From: Flemingiibacterium sp045635785
GTDB taxonomy: Bacteria > Bacillota > Clostridia > Oscillospirales > CAG-272
Length of the DNA stretch: 14,771 nucleotides
Assembly: GCA_045635785.1 (NCBI GenBank)
Contig: JAZTWJ010000080.1
Location: forward strand, 1 to 14,771
Direction of reading: 5' to 3'
Shown here: one piece after another, positions 6,875-14,102 of the stretch
Numbering within the stretch: position 1 is the stretch's first letter
Layout of the letters: every line of letters begins with the position of its first letter
Notes under the pieces: generated by a model
Database searches by the model: none
The model's input: the letters and a program-made list of their open reading frames with translations, nothing else
What the model was told of the DNA's origin: nothing
Program-made: the position numbers and the translations under genes

Positions 6875-7552
6875 TTACATAACAATTCCTGTTTTATTTG
6901 CAATCGCATCGCAAATGTCACCGAAAATTGCCTCGCGGGAGCGAATACCAAACTCGTTGTAGCATCGGATGGTTGTCCATCCAAGCTTTTGTGAAGCATA
7001 CAGTGCCGCATCATAGCAACGGCGCATATAGGCTTCATCCTTTTCGTGAATATCTTTCTTCTGCCCTGTTTCTGACGAGCGCCGACCAACCAGCTCCATG
7101 GAAAGCGCGGGTGGAAGCTCAAGATACAGCACAAGATCCGGTGCCGGCAATCCGAGCTTGATAAACTCAAAATCCCAGAGCCAATCCAGAAAATCATCCC
7201 ACTTGTCGCGGGGCAACTTGGAAAGCTGATGCACTGCATTGGCAGAGGTGTAGCGGTTTGCGATCAAAATTTTATCCATTTTATCGTAATCCGTCTTCCA
7301 ATCGGCTTTGTAGGAAGCGTAGCGATCGCAGGCAAAGAAGGTGGAAGCGGCATAAGCATTCGTGTCCGATGGACGAGTGCCGAGCTTGCCTTCCAAATAC
7401 ATGCGTACAGGTGCGGATGAATCGGAATCGTACATGGGGAAGCTGATATTTCGAACGGCATAACCGTCGGTTTTCAGGCGATTGACAAGCAGATTCGTCT
7501 GGGTGCCCTTGCCCGAACCGTCCAAGCCGTCGATGGCAATAAAGGTTGACAT
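6875..7552 (-). CDS. tmk: thymidylate kinase (dTMP kinase), divergent form
   Basis: Phosphorylates dTMP to dTDP for DNA synthesis. Seen in 225 residues: P-loop GLDGSGKGT (9-17), CDRYASY (75-81) for nucleotide contact, LIANRYTSANAVHQ (96-109) at the position of the usual DRxxxSxxAYQ motif, and a basic LID segment (RRSS...KKDIHEKDEAYMRR, about 157-178). Two departures from textbook Tmk are GKGTQ instead of GKSTQ in the P-loop and Asn99 where Asp is normal. General architecture still fits thymidylate kinase better than adenylate kinase, since the DR and NRY motifs and LID are in place. AAAGGT lies 10 bases ahead of the ATG. It follows ftsK by 97 bases, probably in the same transcript. A weak AT-rich inverted repeat (6854-6880) overlaps the stop. 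Confidence 0.88.
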   Translation of the reverse strand: MSTFIAIDGLDGSGKGTQTNLLVNRLKTDGYAVRNISFPMYDSDSSAPVRMYLEGKLGTRPSDTNAYAASTFFACDRYASYKADWKTDYDKMDKILIANRYTSANAVHQLSKLPRDKWDDFLDWLWDFEFIKLGLPAPDLVLYLELPPALSMELVGRRSSETGQKKDIHEKDEAYMRRCYDAALYASQKLGWTTIRCYNEFGIRSREAIFGDICDAIANKTGIVM

Positions 7553-7649
7553 AACTGAAACGACCTTTCTGTTAATAACTTCTAATCATTTGACGAAATT
7601 CGCGGCGTGTTTGTTCCGCAAAGTCGGAATTTTTATGGAATTCTTTGCC

Positions 7650-10415
7650 TTAACCCTCACGGCGAAGCTTCATTTCCATGTATTCCTGATGAGAAATCAG
7701 CACATCACGGGGTTTTTGTCCCTGCGGCGGTCCGACAATGCCCATATCCTCCATGGTATCAATAAGCTTTGCTGCACGGCCGTAGCCAAGCTGCAGACGC
7801 CGCTGAATGAGCGAGGTGGAGATCTTACCCGATTCTACCGCAAGCTCGATGGCAGGATTCAGCATCGGATCGCCGTCGTTGGCATCCACGTCGCCGTCAC
7901 CTGCGATCGTAGCCCGTTTGTTGCCGCAAAGGAGAGCTTCCTTCTCGATGGTCTCCATGACAGACTTGTCATAATCGCGTACACCGTAATTATTTTTAAT
8001 AAACGTAGTAACTTCCTCGACCTCCTCATCGGAGACGAAGCAGCCCTGTACGCGCGTGGGTTTGACCGCGCCGATCGGCGCATACAGCATATCGCCGCGA
8101 CCGATCAACTTTTCCGCACCCACCGTGTCAATGATGGTACGCGAATCTATTTGGCTCATGGTGGTAAACGCGATACGGGACGGAACATTCGCCTTAATAA
8201 GACCCGTTACCACGTCAACCGTAGGACGCTGGGTGCCGAGAATGAGGTGCATACCTGCGGCGCGCGCCTTCTGAGCAATGCGGCAGATGGATTCTTCCAC
8301 ATCATCCCTTGCCATCATCATCAAATCGGCAAGCTCGTCGATGATGATGACGATCTGCGGCAGTTGTTCCGCATCGGGATCATTGGCGATGGATTGATTG
8401 TAACCCTTGAGATTACGAACACCGGCCCCCTCGATCAGATCATAGCGACGTTCCATTTCCGTCACCGCCCAATGCAGCGAGCCTGCTGCTTTTTTCGGGT
8501 CTGAAACCACAGGAACCAGCAAATGCGGAATGCCGTTGTAAACATTCAGCTCTACCTTTTTCGGGTCGATCATAATGAATTTTACTTCATCGGGACGCGC
8601 CTTATAGAGCATGGAAATGATCAGCGAGTTGATGCAGACGGATTTACCGGATCCGGTGGTACCTGCAATCAGCAGATGGGGCATCTTCGCCACATCAAGA
8701 AAGACGGGGTTGCCCGCAACGTCCATGCCAAGACCAGTTGTAACCTTGCTTGAAGCGGCTTTGAAGCTGCTGTTTTCAAGCAGTTCGCGGATATAGACTG
8801 TGGCTGTGCTTCGGTTGGGGACCTCAATGCCCACCGCTTCCTTTCCGGGGATAGGTGCTTCGATTCGAATGCCGCCCGTTGCAAGATGCAGGGCGATGTC
8901 ATCCACCAAATTAACGATGGAACGCACCTTTGTGCCGATCTCCGGCTGAAGCTCATAGCGTGTGATCGTAGGACCGCGAGAAACGTTGATGATCTTCGTT
9001 TTCACATTAAAGGAGCGCAGAGTTTCAACAAGCTTTGTTGCGGTCTGTTGGATCTCGCCCGAAAGATCCACGCTTTCCGTTTCGCGATTGATTTTGAGAA
9101 GCTGAATGGGCGGGAAAATATAGGAATCCAGCTTTGCTTCGGGGGCAAGAGCCTCGCACATGGGCTCCTCATCGTCATCGTCGTCATCGTCGGGCTCGGG
9201 TGCAAGGGAATCGGAAGCAAGGCGTGATTTTTCAACCATCAATTCCAGCTCAGCCGATGTAAAGAAAGCCCCCTCGTCATCAATGATGCCCGGCTCGGTC
9301 ATTTCGGAAGATGCATTCGGCTCCGAGAAGATCTTTGCCAGATCAACACCTTCGTTCTCTGCATCAGAGTCATTCAAATCAAAGGGTGGTGCATCCGATT
9401 CAACGAAATTATTTACCGATGGATCGGAAGTGATATGTGAATCTTGGAATTGAGCGTCATCAAACACGCATTCGTCGATATACGGTTCGACGGATACAGA
9501 TGGCAGATCCTCATCAAAAATGGCATCGTTGACCATGGGACGACGTCTGCGTGAGGACTGCTCCATACGGTCGCGACGCGCTCTCTCGTTGGCAAGCGCC
9601 TGTGCGTGAGCAGCCGCTGCCGCCTCTGCCTTCTGTCCGCGCAACGCGAGCTTCTCTGCACGGCGTGTTTCATATTCAAGGAGCATTTCTTCGCGCTCGG
9701 CGCGCGCGTTGCTCATGCGTGTACCAAGTCCGGATCTCCATTCGCGGAAGCCGGCAATAACGGTCACAAGAAAAAGATGCGGCGTCATACCAAACATAAA
9801 GACACCAAACAGCAGGATCAGCGCAATGGAAAGGATCATCGTTCCCACAAAGCCGAAGCCACGCAGCAAGAGATTACCGATAAATCCGCCGAAAACACCG
9901 CCGCCAATACCGTCAAGTCCCATTTTGAATAGCTCAACAACGTTGAAGCTTTCGGCAACGGGAGACTCGCCGCGGCATGCAAATGCCTGCAGAAGAACGG
10001 CGATGAAGATCGTTTCCAAAACCGAAAAAACGATTTTGTAGCCAACGGAACCGCTTTCCACATCCCGTCTCCAGAATAGCGCAACGCTGTTCAAAAGAAG
10101 CGGCACCGCCCAAGCGGCATGTGAAAACAGACCGAACATAAGATTTCGTAAAAACCCGCCGAAAAAGCCGGTTGAGGCGGCTAAACAGTAGCTGACAATA
10201 AGAAACAGCGCCACCAGCCCGAGAATATATGGCATGAGCTGATGCAGCATGAGATTGGATCCGCTTTGCTTCGATGCGGATTTAGATTTTGATGTTTGTC
10301 GTGAAGAAGATTTCGCAGATGCTTTCGTTTGCGTCTTCGAAGCCTGTTTTGCAGGATATTTCGAAGAAGCTCTGCGCGCGCCCTGCTTGGGCGAGGAGTG
10401 TTTATCGGTAGGCAT
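7650..10415 (-). CDS. ftsK: DNA translocase FtsK/SpoIIIE
   Basis: Membrane-anchored hexameric ATPase that pumps DNA at the septum. In 921 residues: Lys/Ser-rich cytoplasmic start (1-52), four or more membrane segments (about 59-80, 92-114, 127-147, 186-222), an Arg/Glu/Ala-rich helical stretch (237-290), a long acidic linker (296-430) with seven consecutive Asp (409-415), FtsK alpha domain (about 433-570), Walker A AGTTGSGKS (584-592), Walker B IVIIIDELADLMM (688-700), and a C-terminal gamma winged helix (about 852-905) for oriented-sequence recognition. Start is ATG 10415 because AAAGGA lies 6 bases upstream; the longer open frame to 10484 has no SD. Length and layout resemble Bacillus SpoIIIE/SftA more than the 1300-residue E. 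coli FtsK. Whether it serves division or sporulation cannot be told. Confidence 0.96.
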   Translation of the reverse strand: MPTDKHSSPKQGARRASSKYPAKQASKTQTKASAKSSSRQTSKSKSASKQSGSNLMLHQLMPYILGLVALFLIVSYCLAASTGFFGGFLRNLMFGLFSHAAWAVPLLLNSVALFWRRDVESGSVGYKIVFSVLETIFIAVLLQAFACRGESPVAESFNVVELFKMGLDGIGGGVFGGFIGNLLLRGFGFVGTMILSIALILLFGVFMFGMTPHLFLVTVIAGFREWRSGLGTRMSNARAEREEMLLEYETRRAEKLALRGQKAEAAAAAHAQALANERARRDRMEQSSRRRRPMVNDAIFDEDLPSVSVEPYIDECVFDDAQFQDSHITSDPSVNNFVESDAPPFDLNDSDAENEGVDLAKIFSEPNASSEMTEPGIIDDEGAFFTSAELELMVEKSRLASDSLAPEPDDDDDDDEEPMCEALAPEAKLDSYIFPPIQLLKINRETESVDLSGEIQQTATKLVETLRSFNVKTKIINVSRGPTITRYELQPEIGTKVRSIVNLVDDIALHLATGGIRIEAPIPGKEAVGIEVPNRSTATVYIRELLENSSFKAASSKVTTGLGMDVAGNPVFLDVAKMPHLLIAGTTGSGKSVCINSLIISMLYKARPDEVKFIMIDPKKVELNVYNGIPHLLVPVVSDPKKAAGSLHWAVTEMERRYDLIEGAGVRNLKGYNQSIANDPDAEQLPQIVIIIDELADLMMMARDDVEESICRIAQKARAAGMHLILGTQRPTVDVVTGLIKANVPSRIAFTTMSQIDSRTIIDTVGAEKLIGRGDMLYAPIGAVKPTRVQGCFVSDEEVEEVTTFIKNNYGVRDYDKSVMETIEKEALLCGNKRATIAGDGDVDANDGDPMLNPAIELAVESGKISTSLIQRRLQLGYGRAAKLIDTMEDMGIVGPPQGQKPRDVLISHQEYMEMKLRREG
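9165..9191 (-). repeat. Asp/Glu codon microsatellite in the ftsK linker
   Basis: A run of GAC/GAT then GAG codons encodes seven Asp followed by two Glu (residues 409-417) within the acidic linker. GAC and GAT are mixed, so slippage should be limited. Probably a disordered spacer. Confidence 0.8.
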
Positions 10416-10467
10416 GGGCAATCCTTTCTGCATTCGATCTTTATGTATCAAAAAGCGAAAATCGGTT

Positions 10468-10473
10468 ATTATA
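10468..10473 (-). promoter_or_regulatory. possible second -10 element ahead of ftsK
   Basis: TATAAT on the minus strand with CATACA 17 bases upstream (3 of 6). It lies 53 bases before the ftsK ATG. Weaker than the 10547-10575 site. A TTGACA at 10515-10510 has no TATAAT at normal spacing. Confidence 0.35.
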
Positions 10474-10546
10474 AAACAGCACACGTTTTCTGTATGATGG
10501 ATTCGTGTCTGTCAAGCATTTCCTTCAAAATAGAATACTACAATAT

Positions 10547-10575
10547 ATTATACCATACTTTTTCCAAAATTTCAA
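10547..10575 (-). promoter_or_regulatory. extended -10 promoter reading into ftsK
   Basis: Minus strand TTGAAA (10575-10570), 17-base spacer, TGG directly before TATAAT (10552-10547). The TGn-TATAAT extended -10 with a 5-of-6 -35 is a strong predicted sigma-A promoter. The transcript would begin near 10540, leaving about 125 bases of leader before ftsK. The site abuts the divergent TSUP gene, whose ATG is at 10583, so transcription of the two may interfere. Confidence 0.68.
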
Positions 10576-10582
10576 CAACAAA

Positions 10583-10984
10583 ATGATGATTCCTATAAAA
10601 ACTTTCCGTCGAAAAAAACGTCTGCCCGACAAAAAACGCGTGTATATCATCAGTCTGCTCGCATTTCTTGCAGGCATTGTTAATGGTTTTCTGGGTACAG
10701 GCGGCGGTATTCTTCTGACTGCAGTCATGACCATGCTGCCTGCAGCTTGCGATAACGATATTCGTGACAGATTTGCGGCTGTCATTGCTGTGATATTGCC
10801 GCTTTCCTTCATATCCGCCGCAATATACGGCGAAAATATTCAGCTTGGGGCGGCAATTCCCTATCTGTTTCCCGGTATGTTAGGGGGAATATGCGGCGCA
10901 TTGCTGCTTGATAAAATCAGTCTTCGGTGGCTAAAAAAGTTGTTTGCACTCATGATGCTCTGGGCGGGGGTGAATTTCCTCTGA
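10583..10984 (+). CDS. TSUP-family transporter, N-terminal half (TauE/SafE-like)
   Basis: A 133-residue membrane protein equal to the first half of a sulfite/organosulfonate exporter (TSUP, DUF81). A basic start (KTFRRKKRLPDKKR) precedes four predicted membrane segments, about 19-45, 61-80, 86-106 and 111-131. The first carries the family's glycine motif GIVNGFLGTGGG. Its TGA overlaps the ATG of the next half by one base (TGATG), so the halves are probably made at equal levels and assemble together. Start is either ATG of the ATGATG at 10583/10586; no SD is visible before it. A GTG at 10505 in the same frame would add 26 residues without family similarity. Substrate is unknown, small sulfur-containing or organic anions being typical. 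Confidence 0.82.
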   Translation: MMIPIKTFRRKKRLPDKKRVYIISLLAFLAGIVNGFLGTGGGILLTAVMTMLPAACDNDIRDRFAAVIAVILPLSFISAAIYGENIQLGAAIPYLFPGMLGGICGALLLDKISLRWLKKLFALMMLWAGVNFL

Positions 10985-11328
10985 TGACACAGATCCTTAT
11001 TGGATTCTTGATTGCGATTCTTTCGGGACTTGGGATCGGCGGTGGCGGCTTGCTCGTGATTTGGCTTGTGCTTGCCACAGGCATGGAACAGCTCACAGCC
11101 CAAGGCGTGAATCTCGTATATTTTATCTTTTCATCGGGTGCCGCAATGATCGTGCATCTGATTCGCCGCCGTTTTAACTATCGCCTGATCCTTTGGCTGA
11201 TAATATGCGGTTCGATGGGCGCGCTCATCGGAAGCTTGCTTGTCCGCTCCGCCGATCCCCTGCTTGTAAGAAAGCTGTTTGGCATACTTCTTCTCGGATC
11301 AGGCATTTGGGCTTTGATGAAAAAATAA
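10984..11328 (+). CDS. TSUP-family transporter, C-terminal half (TauE/SafE-like)
   Basis: A 114-residue membrane protein equal to the second half of a TSUP transporter. Four hydrophobic segments, about 3-29, 42-60, 66-86 and 92-111. Its own glycine motif, ILSGLGIGGGGLLV, mirrors that of the first half, as expected from the internal duplication in this family. The start is ATG 10984 inside TGATG; the longer open frame to 10927 encodes nothing family-like and lies inside the previous gene. The sum of the two halves (247 residues) equals one normal TSUP protein. The region after its TAA has no clear hairpin terminator. Either a natural two-subunit form or a fission product. Confidence 0.82.
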   Translation: MTQILIGFLIAILSGLGIGGGGLLVIWLVLATGMEQLTAQGVNLVYFIFSSGAAMIVHLIRRRFNYRLILWLIICGSMGALIGSLLVRSADPLLVRKLFGILLLGSGIWALMKK

Positions 11329-11502
11329 GCCTGCGTGCAATTATCCGCGGATATATGCAAATAATTCACTATGGGTTCATATCTCGTACAAAACTTTGCG
11401 ATAAAATAAGGTAACGAATGTTGATTGCGCGTGCCGTATTTTCGAAGTTCGCGAAATCATTCGAATAAAAGCACCTTTTTGCAAAGAAATAGGAGGATTA
11501 TC
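11329..11502 (+). other. intergenic region before the aldo/keto reductase
   Basis: 174 bases without a gene. Contains a perfect 12-bp palindrome TATCCGCGGATA (11342-11353) flanked on both sides by TGCA two bases out, and a looser TTTCG/CGAAA dyad around 11451-11468. No convincing TTGACA/TATAAT pair was found. Either dyad could be an operator. Confidence 0.5.
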
Positions 11503-12618
11503 ATGCAATATCGCAATTTTGTCAACGGCGTAAAGGTTTCCGCACTCGGATATGGCTGTATGCGCCTTCCCACTAAAGATAAGGTTGTCATCGAAGAAGA
11601 AGCGATCGAACAGATCCGCCACGCCATCGACAACGGCGTAAACTATGTAGACACAGCCTTCGGCTACCACGACGGTACCAGCGAAGTCGTTCTCGGAAAA
11701 GCCCTTCGTGACGGCTACCGCGAAAAGGTATTCCTCGCTGATAAAATGCCCGTTTGGAATATAAAAGACGAAGATAGTTTTGACAGCATTTTCCAGACTC
11801 AGCTTGACCGTCTCGGCGTTGATCATATCGACTTCTATATGCTGCACTCGCTCAAATTGCAGACCTTGCAGGATAAGGTTTTGAAGTTCGATCTGTTTGC
11901 AAAAATGCGCGAACTCAAGGCTTCGGGACGCGTATCCTACATAGGCTTCTCATTCCACGACACGAATGAAGTGTTCAAGCAGATTGTTGACAGTTACGAA
12001 GGCTGTGACTTCTGCCAGATTCAGTATAACTATATCGACACTAACAATCAGGCAGGCACGGACGGACTTGAATATGCCGCTTCCAAGGGGCTTGGCATCA
12101 TCATCATGGAGCCTCTGCTTGGCGGCAGCCTCGCAAATCCGCCCGAAAATGTTCGCGCCGCTCTCCCCGAGAATGCAAATCCCGTGCAGATCGCTTTCGA
12201 CTTTTTGTGGAGCCGTCCCGAGATCGGTGTGGTGCTTTCCGGCATGAGCAACAAGGAGCAGGTCGTACAGAATCTCCGCTTTGCTGATGAATCCCGTATC
12301 GGCAAGCTGGATGATGCCACACTGGAAGCGCTGGTTCGCGCAAAGGCTATCCGCGACGGCAACATGATCGTTCCCTGCACCGGATGCGAATATTGTCTGC
12401 CCTGCCCCGCAGGAATCAATATCCCCGAGCTGTTTAAGGTCTACAACAAGACTGCGCCTTCCCTTGCGTTGGATCCCAAGCCCGAATACGAGGCTCTGGA
12501 TGTAAAGGCAGATGCATGCCTCGAATGTGGCAAATGCGAAGGTGTTTGCCCGCAGCATATTAAGATCCGTCAGATGATGAAGGAATGCGTAACGGCTTTT
12601 GCTGAAAAATGCGAATAG
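11503..12618 (+). CDS. aldo/keto reductase with C-terminal 4Fe-4S motifs
   Basis: A 371-residue fusion of an (alpha/beta)8 aldo/keto reductase and a small ferredoxin-like tail, common in anaerobes. The catalytic tetrad is intact: Asp50, Tyr55, Lys81 and His115 (MLHS). The tail has CTGCEYCLPC (Cys292, 295, 298, 301) and CLECGKCEGVCP (Cys339, 342, 345, 349). The second set is a classic 4Fe-4S motif and the first is a tighter 2-2-2 spaced set, so two clusters are possible. Electrons might come from ferredoxin or NAD(P)H; the physiological substrate is unknown. AGGAGG at 11491-11496 lies 6 bases before ATG 11503, so the 26-residue in-frame extension to 11425 is leader. The gene stands alone and ends at a strong terminator shared with prs. 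Confidence 0.93.
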   Translation: MQYRNFVNGVKVSALGYGCMRLPTKDKVVIEEEAIEQIRHAIDNGVNYVDTAFGYHDGTSEVVLGKALRDGYREKVFLADKMPVWNIKDEDSFDSIFQTQLDRLGVDHIDFYMLHSLKLQTLQDKVLKFDLFAKMRELKASGRVSYIGFSFHDTNEVFKQIVDSYEGCDFCQIQYNYIDTNNQAGTDGLEYAASKGLGIIIMEPLLGGSLANPPENVRAALPENANPVQIAFDFLWSRPEIGVVLSGMSNKEQVVQNLRFADESRIGKLDDATLEALVRAKAIRDGNMIVPCTGCEYCLPCPAGINIPELFKVYNKTAPSLALDPKPEYEALDVKADACLECGKCEGVCPQHIKIRQMMKECVTAFAEKCE

Positions 12619-12662
12619 TTTGAGAATAGCAAGACTTACAGCTGAAATCTACTTCTTATAAC

Positions 12663-12704
12663 AAAAAATTTCGCCTCCCGAAAATCGGGAGGCGTAGATT
12701 TTTT
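12663..12704. terminator. strong bidirectional terminator
   Basis: CGCCTCCCG (12672-12680) pairs perfectly with CGGGAGGCG (12686-12694) around AAAAT. AAAAAAT on the left and ATTTTTT on the right extend the symmetry, giving U-tracts in both directions. It serves the aldo/keto reductase (+) and the converging PRPP synthetase (-), whose stop codon overlaps the right T-run. Confidence 0.95.
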
Positions 12705-13818
12705 ATTCTAGACCGGCTTCGCGGCGTGCTGCAATCAGATTGTTGATGCGTGTAACGGGATTGAGAAGCTCACTGATAGAATGATCGTGGTTGAGTGTAT
12801 CAATAATAAACGAGATATATTTGCTCATGTTGACCTCGCTGTACCATTCACGCTTCAACAGTTCGGGAGAACGGTAAACGAGATTGGAGGTAAAGATACG
12901 GTCGATGGTGCCTGCCGCATACGCTTCGTCGAATTTCTCGAGTCCGTTGCAGAACAGACCGAAGGAGGAAAAGACAAAGATACGCTTTGCGCCCTTACCC
13001 TTGAGCTGGAGAGCAACGTCCAGCATGGATTCTCCTGAGCTGATCATATCGTCAACAACAATGGCATCCTTGCCGTGGAGATCGCGGCCGAGATATTCAT
13101 GTGCCTCAATGGGGTTTTTGCCATCCACGACCACCGCATAGTTACGGCGCTTGTAGAACATACCGAGATCAAGTCCAAGAACAGAAGAGTAATACATACA
13201 ACGGCTCATGCCGCCTTCATCGGGAGAAACGATGGCAAGATGCTCACGGTCAAGCTTAATATCAGGAATCTGCTTGCAGAGCGCCTTGATCATTTGATAG
13301 GTGCAGCGAACATTTTCAAATCCGGAAAGCGGAATTGCATTCTGAACGCGAGAATCGTGTGCATCAAAGGTAATAATATTGGAAACGCCCATGGAGACAA
13401 GCTCCTGCAAAGCGGTGGCGCAATCGAGAGATTCGCGAGATTGACGCTTGTGCTGGCGGCCTTCATAGAGCATGGGCATGATCACCGAGATGCGGCGCGC
13501 CTTGCCGCCGATCGCCGCAATGATACGCTTGAGATCCTGAAAATGGTCATCGGGGCTCATGGGAACGGTCATGCCATACATATTGTAAGTGACACCGTAG
13601 TTGAAGCAGTCATTTACAATGTAAATATCATGACCACGCAGAGAGTCATGAATGATACACTTTGCTTCTCCGGATCCAAAACGAGGGCAATCCGCTCTAA
13701 TGACGAAGCTTTCGTCGGTTCCGCGTGCCTGCTTTAGATAATAGTCCACCTGCGATACCAGATCTTCACATCCGCGCGTGCCGATCACACTGAGATCGCC
13801 GAATAAATTCTCGTCCAT
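12703..13818 (-). CDS. prs: ribose-phosphate pyrophosphokinase (PRPP synthetase), long divergent form
   Basis: Makes PRPP from ribose 5-phosphate and ATP for purine, pyrimidine, NAD and His/Trp synthesis. In 371 residues: GRQHKRQSRES (120-130), matching the ARQDRK catalytic segment; FDAHDSR (151-157) in place of DLHAxQ; VSPDEGGMSR (197-206); KRRNYAVV (223-230); and PRPP-binding VVDDMISSGES (254-264) where VDDMIDTGGT is usual. Normal PRPP synthetases have about 315 residues. The extra length lies mainly in the N-terminus, between about 40 and 100, and at the C-terminus. The start is ATG 13818, 6 bases after AGGAGG, not the 19-residue extension to 13875. It is transcribed divergently from the BMP lipoprotein gene. 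Regulatory ADP/phosphate response cannot be judged. Confidence 0.9.
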   Translation of the reverse strand: MDENLFGDLSVIGTRGCEDLVSQVDYYLKQARGTDESFVIRADCPRFGSGEAKCIIHDSLRGHDIYIVNDCFNYGVTYNMYGMTVPMSPDDHFQDLKRIIAAIGGKARRISVIMPMLYEGRQHKRQSRESLDCATALQELVSMGVSNIITFDAHDSRVQNAIPLSGFENVRCTYQMIKALCKQIPDIKLDREHLAIVSPDEGGMSRCMYYSSVLGLDLGMFYKRRNYAVVVDGKNPIEAHEYLGRDLHGKDAIVVDDMISSGESMLDVALQLKGKGAKRIFVFSSFGLFCNGLEKFDEAYAAGTIDRIFTSNLVYRSPELLKREWYSEVNMSKYISFIIDTLNHDHSISELLNPVTRINNLIAARREAGLE

Positions 13819-13877
13819 GATGTTCCTCCTAAATCTTTGTCGGTCGCCCGATCTATTTCGATTACGATTGCACATAT

Positions 13878-13886
13878 ATTATAACA
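13878..13886 (-). promoter_or_regulatory. extended -10 promoter of prs
   Basis: Minus strand TGTTATAAT (13886-13878) gives a consensus TGn-TATAAT. The -35 region is poor (TTTCAA at 13906-13901), which an extended -10 can tolerate. Predicted start is near 13871, about 53 bases before the ATG, too short for a known riboswitch. Confidence 0.6.
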
Positions 13887-14016
13887 TATTCTTTTGGATT
13901 TTGAAAGTGATTTTTCGACTTTTTTAACTTTTCATTAAAAATATATAACTTTGTATACATTTGAACCAAAAATACTGTCGAGAAATAGCAAATGTTAAAA
14001 AACTCTTTATATTTCC

Positions 14017-14045
14017 TTGACAATTCGAAAATATTCTGCTATAAT
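14017..14045 (+). promoter_or_regulatory. consensus sigma-A promoter of the BMP lipoprotein gene
   Basis: TTGACA (14017-14022), exactly 17 bases, TATAAT (14040-14045): a perfect match in both hexamers and spacing. The start is expected near 14052, leaving a leader of about 50 bases with AAGGAG at 14088-14093. A promoter this strong implies high expression unless repressed, and a dyad covers the start site. Confidence 0.88.
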
Positions 14046-14052
14046 TTTTATG

Positions 14053-14073
14053 GGACAGATATGTATTCTGTCC
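14053..14073 (+). promoter_or_regulatory. 7-bp inverted repeat at the transcription start (operator or 5' mRNA stem)
   Basis: GGACAGA-TATGTAT-TCTGTCC: perfect 7-bp arms with a 7-base spacer that is itself a mirror sequence. It begins within one or two bases of the predicted +1. It could be a repressor site or a hairpin at the mRNA 5' end that protects against decay. The sequence alone does not decide. Confidence 0.65.
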
Positions 14074-14102
14074 GAATATTATTTATTAAGGAGTTTACAG
14101 CC

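Larger units (their letters stand above)
13819..14102. other. divergent AT-rich intergenic region between prs and the BMP gene
   Basis: 284 bases holding the prs leader and promoter (13819-13906), about 110 bases of AT-rich DNA with no ORF or hairpin I can support (13907-14016), and the lipoprotein promoter, dyad and SD (14017-14093). Confidence 0.7.

Noticed and set aside
6854..6880. ATGTAAA/TTTACAT inverted repeat at the end of tmk as a terminator
   Set aside because: AT-only 7-bp stem with a 13-base loop and no U-tract; too weak to support as a terminator.
7482..8504. 340-codon plus-strand ORF opposite tmk and ftsK
   Set aside because: Antisense to well-supported coding sequence, His/Arg-rich shadow composition, no SD and no family resemblance.
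11377..11847. 156-codon minus-strand ORF over the aldo/keto reductase start
   Set aside because: Overlaps the reductase catalytic region antisense and has no family features.
13075..13737. 220-codon plus-strand ORF opposite prs
   Set aside because: Antisense shadow of a conserved gene; no motif or ribosome binding site.
13819..13871. Riboswitch in the prs leader
   Set aside because: Predicted leader is only about 53 bases and no aptamer-like helices were seen.
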